Source of the DNA: Pokkaliibacter sp046614695 | GTDB lineage: Bacteria > Pseudomonadota > Gammaproteobacteria > Pseudomonadales > Balneatricaceae | NCBI RefSeq assembly: GCF_046614695.1 | Contig: NZ_JBKKHQ010000001.1 | Span: forward strand, 310,001 to 374,000 | Direction of reading: 5' to 3' | DNA: 64,000 nucleotides | Shown: piece by piece, positions 9,694 through 18,055 of the stretch | How the letters are laid out: each line of letters begins with the position of its first letter | Numbering within the stretch: the first letter of the stretch is position 1 | The notes under the pieces: model-generated | Told to the model about the DNA's origin: nothing | The model's database searches: none | What the model saw: the letters and a program-made list of their open reading frames with translations, nothing else | Translations under genes and position numbers: made by a program

Positions 9694-9783
9694 GCGATTC
9701 TCGATTGACCTCTCACGCCGCACTCTGCGGTATATTTTGAGCACAGTTTTTTGTTAGAAACTTGGCTCGCTCATTTAGATAAA

Positions 9784-10692
9784 TCACAAGCCGAAGAACA
9801 TATGGCGAGCATCGCTTTTGTGAAGATCGTGTTTTGCTATATGGTAGCTTTTAGGCTCCACGCTTTCAGAAAACAACTTAAATGGAAGTTCATCAAAGCA
9901 TATCTCAGCTACAACCCCGCTAAAGTCTTTGTCATAGCAGTCTTGCAGGACTTTCAAATTAGTTGACGGAAAACTATCTTTAAATTCCTTATTAAACTCT
10001 GGGTAGAAATATCGTATTAAAGAAGCTTCATATAAAGTTACTCGTTCTTGTTCATTAGTATCAAACAGCTTTTCAAGACCAGCTTTTATTCTTGAAGCCC
10101 CTTCTTCTTTATTTTTAGCAAAGGGGTTCATCATGGTGATCAGTTGGTTATTAGGTTGTATTGCCAACAACAGTAATGACAAACGGTAGCCAGCAGGAAT
10201 ACCTTTTAGTGATATCTTTTGGAGCGTTTCATGCCTTAGAAGCCGATCGATTGCATTTCTTGAGCCATCTACTCCATACGCTTGGCCAATGTATTTAACC
10301 TCAAAATTTACTTTATTTGTTTCGTCTGAGAGCAGCGTTTGAATATTGTCGTCATCTAGCCAAGATCGCTGACCATTAGAATTTTCAACGTAAAGCTGCT
10401 CTCCATCTGATCTCAAGTTGTAGCCTCTGGGTAGTTCAAAATAGAGGTTATATTCTTGCCCACAAATTCTATAGCTTAGAGTTAATACATTTTTCTCTTG
10501 TTTTGCATCAACGAGGGTAATTATTGGCGTGAGGCCGATAAGATAAATATGGCAATTATCTATAACCTTCATTAGAGGATTGAGCTTTTCCTTATCGTAA
10601 ATTGCCTCAGCCGGAATTGCGCAATAGCTAATAGCATACATTCCCAATGAATGTTCGATATCATAAAGCTTATCCGCCATTAACTTATTCAT
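9784..10692 (-). CDS. Putative GIY-YIG superfamily nuclease-like protein (302 aa)
   Basis: No family is recognised with certainty, but the conserved points of GIY-YIG nucleases can be seen in order: VKYIGQAYG at 132-140 (YIG strand), then R145/R150 and H154 in a helix (SRNAIDRLLRHETLQKI), and YEASLIRYFYPEFN at 221-234. The last has the E (E222), LI, P and terminal N that mark the end of the nuclease core in UvrC-like enzymes. The usual first GIY strand is not obvious, and about 65 residues separate the R/H helix from the Glu. A 130-residue N-terminal region and a 65-residue tail are unfamiliar. The start ATG has no strong ribosome binding site. The gene is AT-rich and heads the three-gene accessory stretch. 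Confidence 0.6.
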   Translation of the reverse strand: MNKLMADKLYDIEHSLGMYAISYCAIPAEAIYDKEKLNPLMKVIDNCHIYLIGLTPIITLVDAKQEKNVLTLSYRICGQEYNLYFELPRGYNLRSDGEQLYVENSNGQRSWLDDDNIQTLLSDETNKVNFEVKYIGQAYGVDGSRNAIDRLLRHETLQKISLKGIPAGYRLSLLLLAIQPNNQLITMMNPFAKNKEEGASRIKAGLEKLFDTNEQERVTLYEASLIRYFYPEFNKEFKDSFPSTNLKVLQDCYDKDFSGVVAEICFDELPFKLFSESVEPKSYHIAKHDLHKSDARHMFFGL

Positions 10693-11367
10693 GTCAGTTT
10701 TTTCTCATCATAGTTTTTCATATATATTTCTACTTTATATTTTATCTATCTTCTTATTGATTTTTCTTTCTCGGCGAATTATTCACACCTATTCATGAGC
10801 CACCTTTATCTCATACTTTAATGCTCAACCAACTCGGCTTGCCGCTTTAGATACACCCATTAAGTCTGGGTAACCATCGGAGAAATAAGGAGAATTTTTA
10901 AAGCATCCTTTATTTTCTTCCGTGAAAACTAGTCGGCGCGTATTTCTGGAATACCTGACACAGTACAATTAACGAGGCGCTCTGCTGAAAGGTCGCTTTA
11001 CTCGCTGAACGCCTATCCTCAACGAAGCTAATAAAGCCTTGCTGCATAGTTTGCATAGCCGCCACCGATAGAACCTGCTTTTACTGAGTCTTACCTTTCT
11101 CTCCTAGCTTGCATTTAATTGCAACACTTTTTGGCGCATAAACGCTGATCTTAACGGCGCTGCGGGCAGGATCTCATCGACGTCAGCGGCAGCACAGCCA
11201 CAAGCGGTCTTGGTGCGACGCTCCCCTTCTCAAAGTACATGTCCGAAAATGGCGTGTTATTTCCCTTGGGCACATTAGTATGGAACGCCATAGAGGCACA
11301 GCTTTGCATTAGAACGACGAGCAGTGGCTTAAACCCGCTCGAACGGCTCACCTCAGGACTATGTACG
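10693..11367. other. 675-base stretch without a supported gene
   Basis: The left 150 bases are very AT-rich and presumably hold the promoter of the accessory genes (TATATAT tracts), without a box I would commit to. A short inverted repeat, ACCCA/TGGGT, lies at 10855-10871. The right half is GC-richer and carries only a weak minus-strand reading frame. This may be the junction between the accessory DNA and the chromosomal backbone; no repeat flanking both ends of the accessory stretch was found by eye. Confidence 0.5.
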
Positions 11368-12870
11368 ATGTCAGATCCAGAGATCACCCACTTAAACCCG
11401 CTACCCACTGCTGATGAGTGTTATCAGGCCTTGGTTAGTCGTGATGCGCGCTTCGATGGCCTGTTTTATACCGGCGTTCTGACCACGGGGATTTACTGCC
11501 GGTCAGTCTGCCCTGCCCCGAAACCCAAAGCTGAGAACTGCCGCTATTTTCACCATGCCGCGCAGGCGGAATCGGCAGGGTTTCGTCCGTGCCTTAAGTG
11601 TCGACCCGAACAGTCACCGGGTAGCGCCTGGATGGACAGGTCGCATCATAGCTGGCAGCAATTGAGCTGGCTGATGGAGAGTGAGCCCGACCTAGGTGTG
11701 AGCCAGTTAGCGGAGCGGTTAGGCATGACAGACCGTCACCTGCGCCGCATTGTTCAGCAGCACACCGGCATGGCGCTGCAAACCCTGATTACCAGCCGCC
11801 GTCTCTTACTCGCCAAGACCCTGCTCACTGACACACAACAAAGCGTTACCGACATTGCCTTACAGGCAGGTTTTGGCAGCCTTCGTCGCCTGCAGGATGC
11901 CATGCAACAGCATTACCAGCTGTCTCCGAGCGACTTGCGCAAAAAGGCCAGCCGTGAAAGCACGTCGGCTGGTAGCGCGCTTTTCACGCTGGGCTATCGA
12001 CCCCCTTACGATTGGGCCCATCAGTTTGCCTTTCTGGCGCAGCGCCGGATTGAGGGCGTGGAATATGTACAAGGCGTGGAGGACAGCCACTTGCCGTACC
12101 GTTATGTGCGAACGGCACGGGTTCAGCATCAGGGTCAGTGGTTAAGCGGCTGGATCGCGGCGGAGCCGAATGAATCGCGCCATCAGCTTCGCATCGAAAT
12201 CAGTGAGTCGCTGTTGCCTGCCGCGGCAGCCTTGTTGGCACAGCTTAAGCACCTCTTTGATCTGGAAGCCCGGATTGTCGTTATCGAAACGCAGTTAGGC
12301 CCACTTGCCGCGAATTATCCGGGCACACGCTTACCGGGCGCTTTTAATGGCTTCGAAATGGCGGTGAGAACGGTGCTGGGCCAACAGATCAGCATCACTA
12401 ATGCGACAAAGCTCTGCGGCAAGGTGGCCGCCCTCGGACCGGAGGTGCAATCGGGTTTAGCGTCACTCCCCGCCCATGAGCAGGCGGCGCTTCGCCATTA
12501 CTTCCCGACCGAGGAAGAATTTCAGCACTTTGAGCAATCCCGTCTGGGTGAGCTGGGTGTGATTCGTCAGCGCAGCAAGGCATTGCTTGCCTTGGCGCAG
12601 GCCATGACTGCCGGTGATATCAGCCTTCATCCGGGGGCGAACCCTGAGCTTACCCGTGAGCGCCTGCTTGCCTTGCCGGGTATTGGCCCGTGGTCAGCCA
12701 ACTATATTCTGATGCGCGCCCTGCACTACCCGGATGCCTGGCCCGACTGGGACTATGTGCTGAAAATGCGTACAGGCCTGACAACGCCTAAAGCCCTGCG
12801 GGAACACATGGAAGCTTTTCGCCCGTGGCGGGCTTACGCGACATTGCACATCTGGAGAAATGAGCCATGA
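11368..12870 (+). CDS. alkA: Ada-AlkA fusion: methylphosphotriester sensor/activator with 3-methyladenine glycosylase
   Basis: Adaptive-response protein of 500 residues with three parts. Residues 1-85 are the Ada zinc domain, with C44, C48, C75 and C78; TTGIYCRSVC holds C44, the expected acceptor of methyl groups from phosphotriesters. Residues 95-190 are an AraC-type double HTH (SQLAERLGMTDRHLRRI and VTDIALQAGFG). Residues 205-500 are an AlkA glycosylase with the HhH motif LPGIGPWSANYILMRAL and the catalytic Asp in PDWDYVLK. I chose ATG 11368, where the Ada similarity begins and AGGA lies upstream; the frame is open back to 11239. It overlaps ogt as ATGA. It should activate its own operon when C44 is methylated (family knowledge). 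Confidence 0.93.
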   Translation: MSDPEITHLNPLPTADECYQALVSRDARFDGLFYTGVLTTGIYCRSVCPAPKPKAENCRYFHHAAQAESAGFRPCLKCRPEQSPGSAWMDRSHHSWQQLSWLMESEPDLGVSQLAERLGMTDRHLRRIVQQHTGMALQTLITSRRLLLAKTLLTDTQQSVTDIALQAGFGSLRRLQDAMQQHYQLSPSDLRKKASRESTSAGSALFTLGYRPPYDWAHQFAFLAQRRIEGVEYVQGVEDSHLPYRYVRTARVQHQGQWLSGWIAAEPNESRHQLRIEISESLLPAAAALLAQLKHLFDLEARIVVIETQLGPLAANYPGTRLPGAFNGFEMAVRTVLGQQISITNATKLCGKVAALGPEVQSGLASLPAHEQAALRHYFPTEEEFQHFEQSRLGELGVIRQRSKALLALAQAMTAGDISLHPGANPELTRERLLALPGIGPWSANYILMRALHYPDAWPDWDYVLKMRTGLTTPKALREHMEAFRPWRAYATLHIWRNEP

Positions 12871-13367
12871 ACTATCTGATGATGTATACGCCTTTGGGCA
12901 ACATGCTGCTGGCTTCAGAAAGTCAGGCTGGCGACCCGGCACCGGCACTTTATGGCGTCTGGTTTGAAGACCAGAAGCACCGCCCTGACAGTTCAGACTG
13001 GCAGGAATCCAACCATCATCCTTTGCTGATTCAGGCGAAGTTACAGCTGGAGGAATATTTCGCCGGCAAGCGGCAGAGCTTTGATCTGCCACTGGCAAAG
13101 CGAGGAACGGCGTTTCAGCAGAAAGTCTGGGCATCCCTGCAGCGCATTCCCTTCAACCAGACTCGCAACTATCGCCAGTTGGCGGAAATGCTGGAGCAAC
13201 CCTCGGCGGTACGCGCGGTCGCCAATGCCAATGGTCGCAACCCCTTTACCCTGATTGTTCCCTGCCATCGGGTCATCGGCAGCGATGGCAGTCTGACAGG
13301 CTACGCGGGAGGGCTTGATCGCAAGGCCTGGCTACTGAAGCATGAAGGCCTTCATGCGGAACCTTAG
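12867..13367 (+). CDS. ogt: Methylated-DNA--protein-cysteine methyltransferase
   Basis: Suicide DNA repair protein (166 aa) that takes the alkyl group from O6-alkylguanine onto a cysteine. The active site PCHRVIGSDGSLTGYAGG is complete, with acceptor C133, and the preceding helix YRQLAEMLEQPSAVRAVANANGRNP is the DNA-recognition helix and Arg finger. It starts inside the stop of the Ada-AlkA gene (ATGA), so together they cover the methyltransferase and glycosylase functions that E. coli places in ada and alkA. Its stop overlaps that of the convergent LysR gene by a few bases. Confidence 0.95.
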   Translation: MNYLMMYTPLGNMLLASESQAGDPAPALYGVWFEDQKHRPDSSDWQESNHHPLLIQAKLQLEEYFAGKRQSFDLPLAKRGTAFQQKVWASLQRIPFNQTRNYRQLAEMLEQPSAVRAVANANGRNPFTLIVPCHRVIGSDGSLTGYAGGLDRKAWLLKHEGLHAEP

Positions 13368-14254
13368 GCCTCTTCGCTGATCTGCGATAGCAGCCACTCT
13401 TTGAGGGTGGCAACTGCCGGGCGCAGATACAGCCCTTTCGGATGTACGATATAAAAGCCCTTTTGGGTATCCAGCACTTCTTCATCCAGCGCCACCAGCT
13501 CGCCGGTTGCCAGTTCTTCCGGCACTTGCCAGCGGCTTGCCAGTACAACGCCCTGATGATTTTTTGCCGCTTCAATCGCCACGATACTGTTATCGAAATA
13601 GAAGGTCGTCATTGCCTCAGTATCTGCGCCCGACTCCGGCAGATAGCGATCAAACCACTGCTGCCAGTGGTCATGCTGTGCATTGTGAAGCAGGGTCGCG
13701 TTAGCAAGATGCTGGCGCGTTAAGCCCCCCAGCTTTGCGGCATAGTCAGGGCTGCAAAGCGGAATCACCTTTTCCTTGAACAGACAGTAGGTGTCCAGCT
13801 CAGGGTCGTTATCGCCGAAGTAACGTACCGCGATATCCACGGCGTTATGGGCAAAATCCACCATCGCGCTGGAGGAGCTGACATGCAGTGCGATATCGAT
13901 ATTCGATGCAATAAATTTCGCCATGCGAGGCGCAAACCATTTTGCCGCAAAGGTCGGAGGCAGGCTCAGCCACACGCCATTATTACGCTGGTCGCGCAGC
14001 ATCCAGCTGGCCTGATGCAGGCGCGCCAGTGAAGGCTTGATCTGCGCCCAGTAGATGCGCGCATCCGCCGTGGGAATCACTTGCCGCACCTGACGAATAA
14101 ACAGCGAGGTGCCAAGCCACTCTTCAAGCTTGCGCATTTGCTGCCCCACCGCACCGGGCGTGACGTTCAGTTCTTCAGCAGCGATGGTAAAGCTGTGGCT
14201 TCGCATGACGGCATCGAAAACCGCAATGGCCTTGAGCGGTGGATAGGCTTTCAT
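13364..14254 (-). CDS. LysR-family transcriptional regulator, GcvA-like
   Basis: 296-residue LysR regulator. The N-terminal winged HTH spans residues 1-65 (FDAVMRSHSFTIAAEELNVTPGAVGQQMRKLEEWLG...LF), and the PBP2-type effector domain follows with the GcvA-like SLPPTFAAKWFAPRMAKF segment. It is divergent from the EamA exporter gene at 14349, with about 95 bases between starts. This is the classic arrangement for a LysR protein that controls its neighbour, so the exporter is the likely target (inference). The effector is unknown. Confidence 0.9.
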   Translation of the reverse strand: MKAYPPLKAIAVFDAVMRSHSFTIAAEELNVTPGAVGQQMRKLEEWLGTSLFIRQVRQVIPTADARIYWAQIKPSLARLHQASWMLRDQRNNGVWLSLPPTFAAKWFAPRMAKFIASNIDIALHVSSSSAMVDFAHNAVDIAVRYFGDNDPELDTYCLFKEKVIPLCSPDYAAKLGGLTRQHLANATLLHNAQHDHWQQWFDRYLPESGADTEAMTTFYFDNSIVAIEAAKNHQGVVLASRWQVPEELATGELVALDEEVLDTQKGFYIVHPKGLYLRPAVATLKEWLLSQISEEA

Positions 14255-14348
14255 GAAATAGATTTTCTCTTACATGAGGCAAATAACGTCAGTTGTAGCA
14301 GAGCCCACCTCCTCTGACAATGAGCGGGCAATTCAGGAGGAATATCTC

Positions 14349-15236
14349 ATGGCTAATACCGCCTACCTCGCCGCTGCTTTTTTAAGCCTGGTCTGGGGCT
14401 GCAACTTTCTCTTTATGAAGTGGGCCAGCGAAGTCATCAGCGCCACACAGATTGTGGAGCTGCGCGTGCTTTTCGGCTTTGTACCGATTTTGCTTTTTGC
14501 GCTGTATCGAAAGGAGCTGAAGCTGGCTCATGTGCGCTATTTTGGCCATTTCATCGTGATGGCCCTGCTCGCAACAGCGCTCTATTACGTGGCTTTTGCT
14601 GCTGCAGCGTCGCGGCTACCTTCGGGAGTTGCGGGCATGTTGAGTGGCTCGATTCCCCTTTTCGCCTGCCTGGCCAGCTTTCTGATGGTCCGTGATGAGC
14701 CAATCACCAAGCGCATGGTTCAGGGCCTCATCATCGCCTTTGCAGGCATACTGGTTATCGCTTCTCCGTGGTCGAATGACCAAGGGCTGGATGCCACCGG
14801 CATTGTTCTGATGCTGCTGGGCTCAGCGAGCCTTGGGTTGTCATTTGCCTATGCCCGTCGATTCATCGCGCCATTGAAATTGCCCGCATCGGCATTAGCG
14901 ACGTATCAAATGGGTCTGGCATTACTGATGTTGAGCTTCGTCACTCCTGAAGCCGGGATGACACTGCTTATGAATGATCACATCGCGCTTTTCAGCGTGG
15001 TGATTGGTCTTGGCATTATGGGAACCGGCGTCGCCTTCCTGCTCTACTACATCATCGTCAGTCAGCTGGGTGCGATTAAGGCCTCAACCGTTACTTACAT
15101 CGCGCCGGTGATTGCCCTGATTGTCGGCTGGAGTTTTGCCGGTGAAGCCCTGGGAGTAAAAGAGCTATTGGCGGTTATGGCCATTCTCGGTGGCGTCTAT
15201 CTGACCCAGTCCCGAGTCATCAAAGCAAAAACCTGA
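14349..15236 (+). CDS. EamA/DMT-family inner-membrane exporter
   Basis: 295-residue drug/metabolite transporter superfamily protein with two EamA repeats of five membrane helices each (first repeat about 4-135, second about 150-290). It starts with the typical LSLVWGCNFLFMKWA first helix. ATG 14349 is chosen because AGGAGGA lies just upstream; the frame is open back to 14274 but without a ribosome binding site there. Substrates of this family are amino acids or other small metabolites; none can be assigned here. Probably controlled by the divergent LysR gene. Confidence 0.9.
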   Translation: MANTAYLAAAFLSLVWGCNFLFMKWASEVISATQIVELRVLFGFVPILLFALYRKELKLAHVRYFGHFIVMALLATALYYVAFAAAASRLPSGVAGMLSGSIPLFACLASFLMVRDEPITKRMVQGLIIAFAGILVIASPWSNDQGLDATGIVLMLLGSASLGLSFAYARRFIAPLKLPASALATYQMGLALLMLSFVTPEAGMTLLMNDHIALFSVVIGLGIMGTGVAFLLYYIIVSQLGAIKASTVTYIAPVIALIVGWSFAGEALGVKELLAVMAILGGVYLTQSRVIKAKT

Positions 15237-15260
15237 CAACCGACGACTAAGCATTCCAAC

Positions 15261-15287
15261 AAAAAACCCGCCAAAAGGCGGGTTTTT
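15261..15287. terminator. Bidirectional rho-independent terminator
   Basis: Stem AAAACCCGCC/GGCGGGTTTT with an AAAA loop and a T run on either strand, placed between the convergent EamA and htpG genes. It can serve both. Confidence 0.9.
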
Positions 15288-15311
15288 CTCAGTGCTACGG
15301 CGTCCCCAAAC

Positions 15312-17207
15312 TTAGCGAGACAGCTCCATCAGCAGCTTGTTAAGACGGCTGACATACTGGGAAGGATCTTCCAGCGACTCACCCGCGGCCAGCGTTGCCT
15401 GATCCAGCAGAATGTGTGCTAGGTCAGCGAAACGGTCTTCATCCGCTTCCAGATCCAGCTTTTCAACCAGAGGATGACCTGGGTTGATCTCAAAGATCGG
15501 TTTGGCTTCAGGCATGCTTTGCCCTGCTGCTTCCATGATCTTGCGCATCTGCAGACCCATGTCGTTCTGGCCGATGACCAGCACCGCCGGGGAATCCGTC
15601 AGACGGTGAGAAACGCGTACATCCTCAACCTGCTCGGTCAGCACATCCTTGATGCGCTTAACCAGATCCTCACGGGATTTTTCCGCTTCTTCCTGCTTGG
15701 CCTTGTCTTCTTCACCTTCCAGTGAGCCCAGGTCCAAATCGCCACGAGTCACATCAACAAAGGATTTACCCTGATACTCGCTCAGGTAGCTCATCATCCA
15801 TTCATCGATACGGTCAGTCAGCAGGAGAACTTCGATGCCTTTCTTGCGGAAGACTTCCAGATGCGGGCTGTTCTTCACCTGGGTGTAACGCTCACCGGTG
15901 AGGTAATAGATCTTGTCCTGGCCTTCGACAGCACGTTCCAGATAGGCATCCAGAGAAACGTCCTGTTTTTCAGTGTCAGACTTGGTCGTGGTGAAGCGCA
16001 GCAGGCCTGCAATTTTCTCACGGTTGCCGTGATCTTCCGCCGGGCCTTCCTTCAGTACCTGACCAAAGGTTTCCCAGAATTGCTGGTATTTGTCTGCATC
16101 CTGATTCGCCAACTTGGCCAGCGTATCCAGAGAGCGCTTGGTCAGCGCCGCACGCATGGAGTCAATCGCCGGATCTTTCTGCAGAATTTCACGGGAAACG
16201 TTAAGGGACAGATCATTGGAGTCCACCACGCCTTTCATGAAACGCAGGTACAGTGGCAGGAACTGATCCGCCTGGTCCATGATGAACACACGCTGCACAT
16301 ACAGCTTCAGGCCCTTGGGTGCATCACGGTTCCAAAGATCGAAAGGAGCCTGACTGGGTACATATAACAGACTGGTGTACTCCAGCTTGCCTTCCACCTT
16401 GTTGTGAGCCCAGGCCAGAGGATCGGTGTAGTCATGAGCCACATGCTTGTAGAACTCGGTGTATTCCTCATCCGTCACTTCATTGCGGTTACGCGTCCAC
16501 AGGGCAGTTGCCTTGTTAACGGCTTCCCACTCTGCCGAGGCCTCTGCTTCACCTTCCTCCTGCTTCGGCATTTCAACCGGCACAGAAATATGGTCAGAGT
16601 ACTTGGTCACCAACGTGCGCAGACGCCAGCTATTGGCAAATTCCTTATCCTCTGCTTTCAGGTGCAATACGATTTCAGTACCACGGCCTTCGCGCTCAAT
16701 ATCGGCGATAGTGAATTCACCTTCACCCTGAGAAGACCAGTGCACACCTTCAGACATTGAGGTGCCGGCTTTACGGGTGTAAACGTCGACTTTGTCCGCA
16801 ACGATAAACGCAGAATAGAAGCCCACACCGAACTGACCAATCAGATGCGAGTCTTTGCGCTGATCACCGGTCAGGTTCTTAAGAAAATCGGCGGTGCCGG
16901 ACTTGGCGATCGTTCCAAGGTTGGCAATCACGTCATCGCGGTTCATGCCGATACCGTTGTCACTGATAGTCACAGTGCCAGCGGTTTCGTCGTAGTTCAG
17001 ACGAACCTTGAGCTGGGAGTCATTTTCGTAGAGAGCATCATTTTCCAGCGCCACGAAACGCAACTTGTCGCAGGCATCCGAGGCGTTAGAGATCAGCTCA
17101 CGCAGGAAAATTTCCTTGTTTGAGTACAAGGAATGAATCATCAAATGCAGTAGCTGTTTGACTTCGGTCTGAAAGCCCAGTGTTTGAGGTTGAGTATCAG
17201 TAGTCAT
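15312..17207 (-). CDS. htpG: HtpG, Hsp90-family molecular chaperone
   Basis: Bacterial Hsp90, an ATP-dependent dimeric chaperone of the cytosol; 631 residues (E. coli 624). The GHKL ATPase domain carries the conserved ELISNASDACDKLR helix, DNGIGM and GQFGVGFYSAFIV. The middle domain has LLYVPSQAPFDLWN and the catalytic-loop region VSREILQ, and the C-terminal dimerisation domain ends at PSQYVSRLNKLLMELSR. ATG 17205-17207 is chosen over the upstream reading frame because it matches the family N-terminus and GGAG precedes it. A heat-shock promoter lies 50-78 bases upstream. Confidence 0.97.
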   Translation of the reverse strand: MTTDTQPQTLGFQTEVKQLLHLMIHSLYSNKEIFLRELISNASDACDKLRFVALENDALYENDSQLKVRLNYDETAGTVTISDNGIGMNRDDVIANLGTIAKSGTADFLKNLTGDQRKDSHLIGQFGVGFYSAFIVADKVDVYTRKAGTSMSEGVHWSSQGEGEFTIADIEREGRGTEIVLHLKAEDKEFANSWRLRTLVTKYSDHISVPVEMPKQEEGEAEASAEWEAVNKATALWTRNRNEVTDEEYTEFYKHVAHDYTDPLAWAHNKVEGKLEYTSLLYVPSQAPFDLWNRDAPKGLKLYVQRVFIMDQADQFLPLYLRFMKGVVDSNDLSLNVSREILQKDPAIDSMRAALTKRSLDTLAKLANQDADKYQQFWETFGQVLKEGPAEDHGNREKIAGLLRFTTTKSDTEKQDVSLDAYLERAVEGQDKIYYLTGERYTQVKNSPHLEVFRKKGIEVLLLTDRIDEWMMSYLSEYQGKSFVDVTRGDLDLGSLEGEEDKAKQEEAEKSREDLVKRIKDVLTEQVEDVRVSHRLTDSPAVLVIGQNDMGLQMRKIMEAAGQSMPEAKPIFEINPGHPLVEKLDLEADEDRFADLAHILLDQATLAAGESLEDPSQYVSRLNKLLMELSR

Positions 17208-17257
17208 GAATCGCTCCATCGAGAGTGACACGAGAGTAAAAACATCAGTGTCACCCA

Positions 17258-17285
17258 AGATGGGGCCGGTCAGAGGTGTTTCAAG
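17258..17285 (-). promoter_or_regulatory. Sigma-32 (RpoH) heat-shock promoter of htpG
   Basis: On the minus strand: CTTGAA, 14 bases, CCCCATCT. This matches the RpoH consensus (CTTGAA, 12-15 bases, CCCCATnT) at every specified position. It lies between the end of the DUF599 gene and htpG, giving a leader of roughly 40-45 bases. Confidence 0.88.
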
Positions 17286-17299
17286 GGAAAAAGGAACAA

Positions 17300-18025
17300 T
17301 CAGATGCGACTGGGGTCGCTGGTCATCAATTCCTGCAGGGTGGAAGAGCGGAATTCGCGCTCGTAGAGTACATAAACAACAATGGTGGCGAAGCCAATCA
17401 GGAACCACGGACCAATAAACCAGCCCAACAACGAGAGGCCGAAATAGTAGGAGCGAAGGCCGAAGTTCCAGTTATTAGCGGCCATACTGCAAATCTTCGC
17501 TGCCCGGGCTGCGAGAATCTGACGCTCTTTTTCACTTACTGTCGGGTCTTTGGGCAAAGGTGCCCCACCAATCAGAACAGTACAAAAACCGTACTGCCGC
17601 AGGCTCCAGGTGAACTTGAAAAAGGCATAGACAAACAGGCAGATCATCACCAAAAGCTTCATTTCCAGCTCTGTTTGCGTTGAGGCTGAAACAAAGGGAA
17701 TCTCACGAAGAATGCTTAGAGTCCGTTCGGACGTTCCCATCAGGGTGATGATACCGGCGAGGATCAGAAGCGTGGAGGAAGCAAAGAAGGATACCGAACG
17801 CTCAAGGTTAGCCACAGCGCTGGTGTCAGAGATTCGATTTTCGCGCTCCAGCATCCGCTTCATCCAGTCCAGACGATAGAGATGCATGACAGAGGCAAGA
17901 CTGGCCGTTGTTCTGGCCTTCTTGATGGCGTAGTAACTGTACCCACGGAAACACAAAAGGAACCAGGCTAAAGCCAGCAGATTTTGCCAGTTAACCTCTA
18001 ACATCAGTTGGGATAGGTAATTCAT
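17300..18025 (-). CDS. DUF599 family membrane protein
   Basis: 241-residue inner-membrane protein of the DUF599 group. It has four hydrophobic segments: about residues 12-32, 75-95, 122-142 and 200-222. Conserved loop features include FRGYSYYAIKKAR near the start, ANLERSVSFFASSTLLIL and ICSMAANNWNFGLRSYYFGLSLLGWFIGPW. No biochemical function is known for the family. It ends 15 bases upstream of the htpG heat-shock promoter and lies about 30 bases downstream of the unknown gene that precedes it, so the two are probably co-transcribed. Confidence 0.85.
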   Translation of the reverse strand: MNYLSQLMLEVNWQNLLALAWFLLCFRGYSYYAIKKARTTASLASVMHLYRLDWMKRMLERENRISDTSAVANLERSVSFFASSTLLILAGIITLMGTSERTLSILREIPFVSASTQTELEMKLLVMICLFVYAFFKFTWSLRQYGFCTVLIGGAPLPKDPTVSEKERQILAARAAKICSMAANNWNFGLRSYYFGLSLLGWFIGPWFLIGFATIVVYVLYEREFRSSTLQELMTSDPSRI

Positions 18026-18055
18026 GATCTCAACAACTTAAGATGAGAAAAAGGA

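Noticed and set aside
11328..11402. Repeated 12-mer CTTAAACCCGCT (two copies about 60 bases apart)
   Set aside because: Too short and only two copies. The second copy is within the coding start of the Ada-AlkA gene; no att or operator symmetry.
11151..11408. Minus-strand frame with a lipobox-like LLVVLMQSC segment, possibly a lipoprotein remnant
   Set aside because: No signal peptide start, no ribosome binding site, and it overlaps the start of the Ada-AlkA gene. The likeness to small lipoproteins is too short to count.
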